Made by a program: the position numbers and the translations under genes. The notes under the pieces were generated by a model that ran no database searches, was not told the DNA's origin, and was given only the letters and a program-made list of their open reading frames with translations. DNA of 64,000 nucleotides, taken from assembly GCA_023475265.1 (NCBI GenBank), contig JAMCWE010000051.1, positions 1 through 64,000 on the forward strand. The letters run 5' to 3'. Below, one piece after another: positions 63,779-64,000 of this stretch (its first letter is position 1; each line of letters opens with the position of its first letter). This stretch comes from Bacteroidota bacterium. GTDB taxonomy: Bacteria > Bacteroidota > Ignavibacteria > Ignavibacteriales > Ignavibacteriaceae.

Positions 63779-64000
63779 ATGTTTGCTAAACATACTAAAA
63801 GTTACCTGCTCATTCATTGGGGTAAACTTCTGACAAGTATAGTTTTCTCTTTAATTGTTTTCTCAATTAGTGGATGCGGAAAATTTAGCTCTCTTGATCC
63901 TGTTGAACCTAATTATTTAAAACCTCAAACCCATTCCTTTCACGGAAAAATTTCTCCTGAGCCATTAGCAGTTTCAGACGGTGCACGTACTCAACTCCGC
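63779..64000 (+). CDS. Lipoprotein, N-terminal part only
   Basis: ATG at 63779 is preceded by GGAAGGAAGGAA, and the frame stays open to the window's end. The first 74 residues give a lipoprotein signal (SIVFSLIVFSISGC, lipobox cysteine at residue 33) and the start of a polar, proline-containing mature part (SSLDPVEPNYLKPQ). It is probably the next member of the carbohydrate-utilisation locus. No domain can be assigned from the fragment. Confidence 0.7.
   Translation, partial: MFAKHTKSYLLIHWGKLLTSIVFSLIVFSISGCGKFSSLDPVEPNYLKPQTHSFHGKISPEPLAVSDGARTQLR

Overview
The window is AT-rich bacterial DNA that fits the Ignavibacteria/Chlorobi branch of the Bacteroidota. The main signs are secreted proteins ending in type IX secretion (T9SS) sorting domains with the motif YPNPFNP, a PorV-family protein, a CsgG fused to an outer-membrane barrel, and a TonB receptor with a carboxypeptidase-regulatory-like N-terminus. 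Good Shine-Dalgarno sites precede many genes. The lineage is inferred from gene content only; the window contains no rRNA or tRNA gene that I can see.

Region 1 (1-4.3 kb): the tail of a winged-helix protein, a secreted tricorn-type protease, a 44-residue membrane protein, and a small structured RNA on the minus strand.

Region 2 (4.3-28.5 kb) is a purine-catabolic island that resembles the E. coli yge/ygf/xdh region and the anaerobic urate/purine clusters of gut bacteria. It holds two molybdenum hydroxylase gene sets (4.3-9.2 kb and 23.3-26.9 kb), SsnA, YgfK, YgeY, YgeW, carbamate kinase, 8-oxoguanine deaminase-like hydrolase, two PLP enzymes, and the molybdenum-cofactor helpers MocA-like and XdhC. 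It also has a MoaD/ThiS-like carrier whose ThiF partner has lost its nucleotide-binding half. The likely outcome is oxidation and deamination of purines, ring opening and cleavage, and capture of carbamoyl phosphate as ATP by carbamate kinase. A divergent membrane protein (9441-11189) looks like ECF S- and T-like membrane domains fused to a THEP1-type NTPase. Two paralogous small RNAs in the same orientation bracket the island.

Region 3 (28.5-33 kb): a DUF493 protein, a geranylgeranyl-reductase-family flavoprotein, a decayed HAD phosphatase, a lipoprotein cytochrome c and a rubrerythrin-VIT1 iron exporter.

Region 4 (33-42 kb) is a curli amyloid locus: a sigma-54 activator with a degenerate receiver, a convincing -24/-12 promoter, a CheW-like gene, csgE, csgF, csgG-barrel, an unrecognised structured RNA, two curlin-repeat proteins and a PD40 lipoprotein. 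Remnants of two insertion sequences follow.

Region 5 (42.9-64 kb) looks like a carbohydrate (or glycoconjugate) utilisation locus. It has a GntR/LacI-type regulator and an SSS symporter on the minus strand, then a perfect 40-bp palindrome in the divergent control region. On the plus strand follow a TonB receptor, two large T9SS-type secreted proteins, a PorV protein, two GxGYxYP putative glycoside hydrolases, a SurA-like foldase, an MFS sugar porter and a truncated lipoprotein. A new-looking module (HRW...NEY...DGWGxS) occurs four times in one secreted protein and once in a GxGYxYP enzyme.
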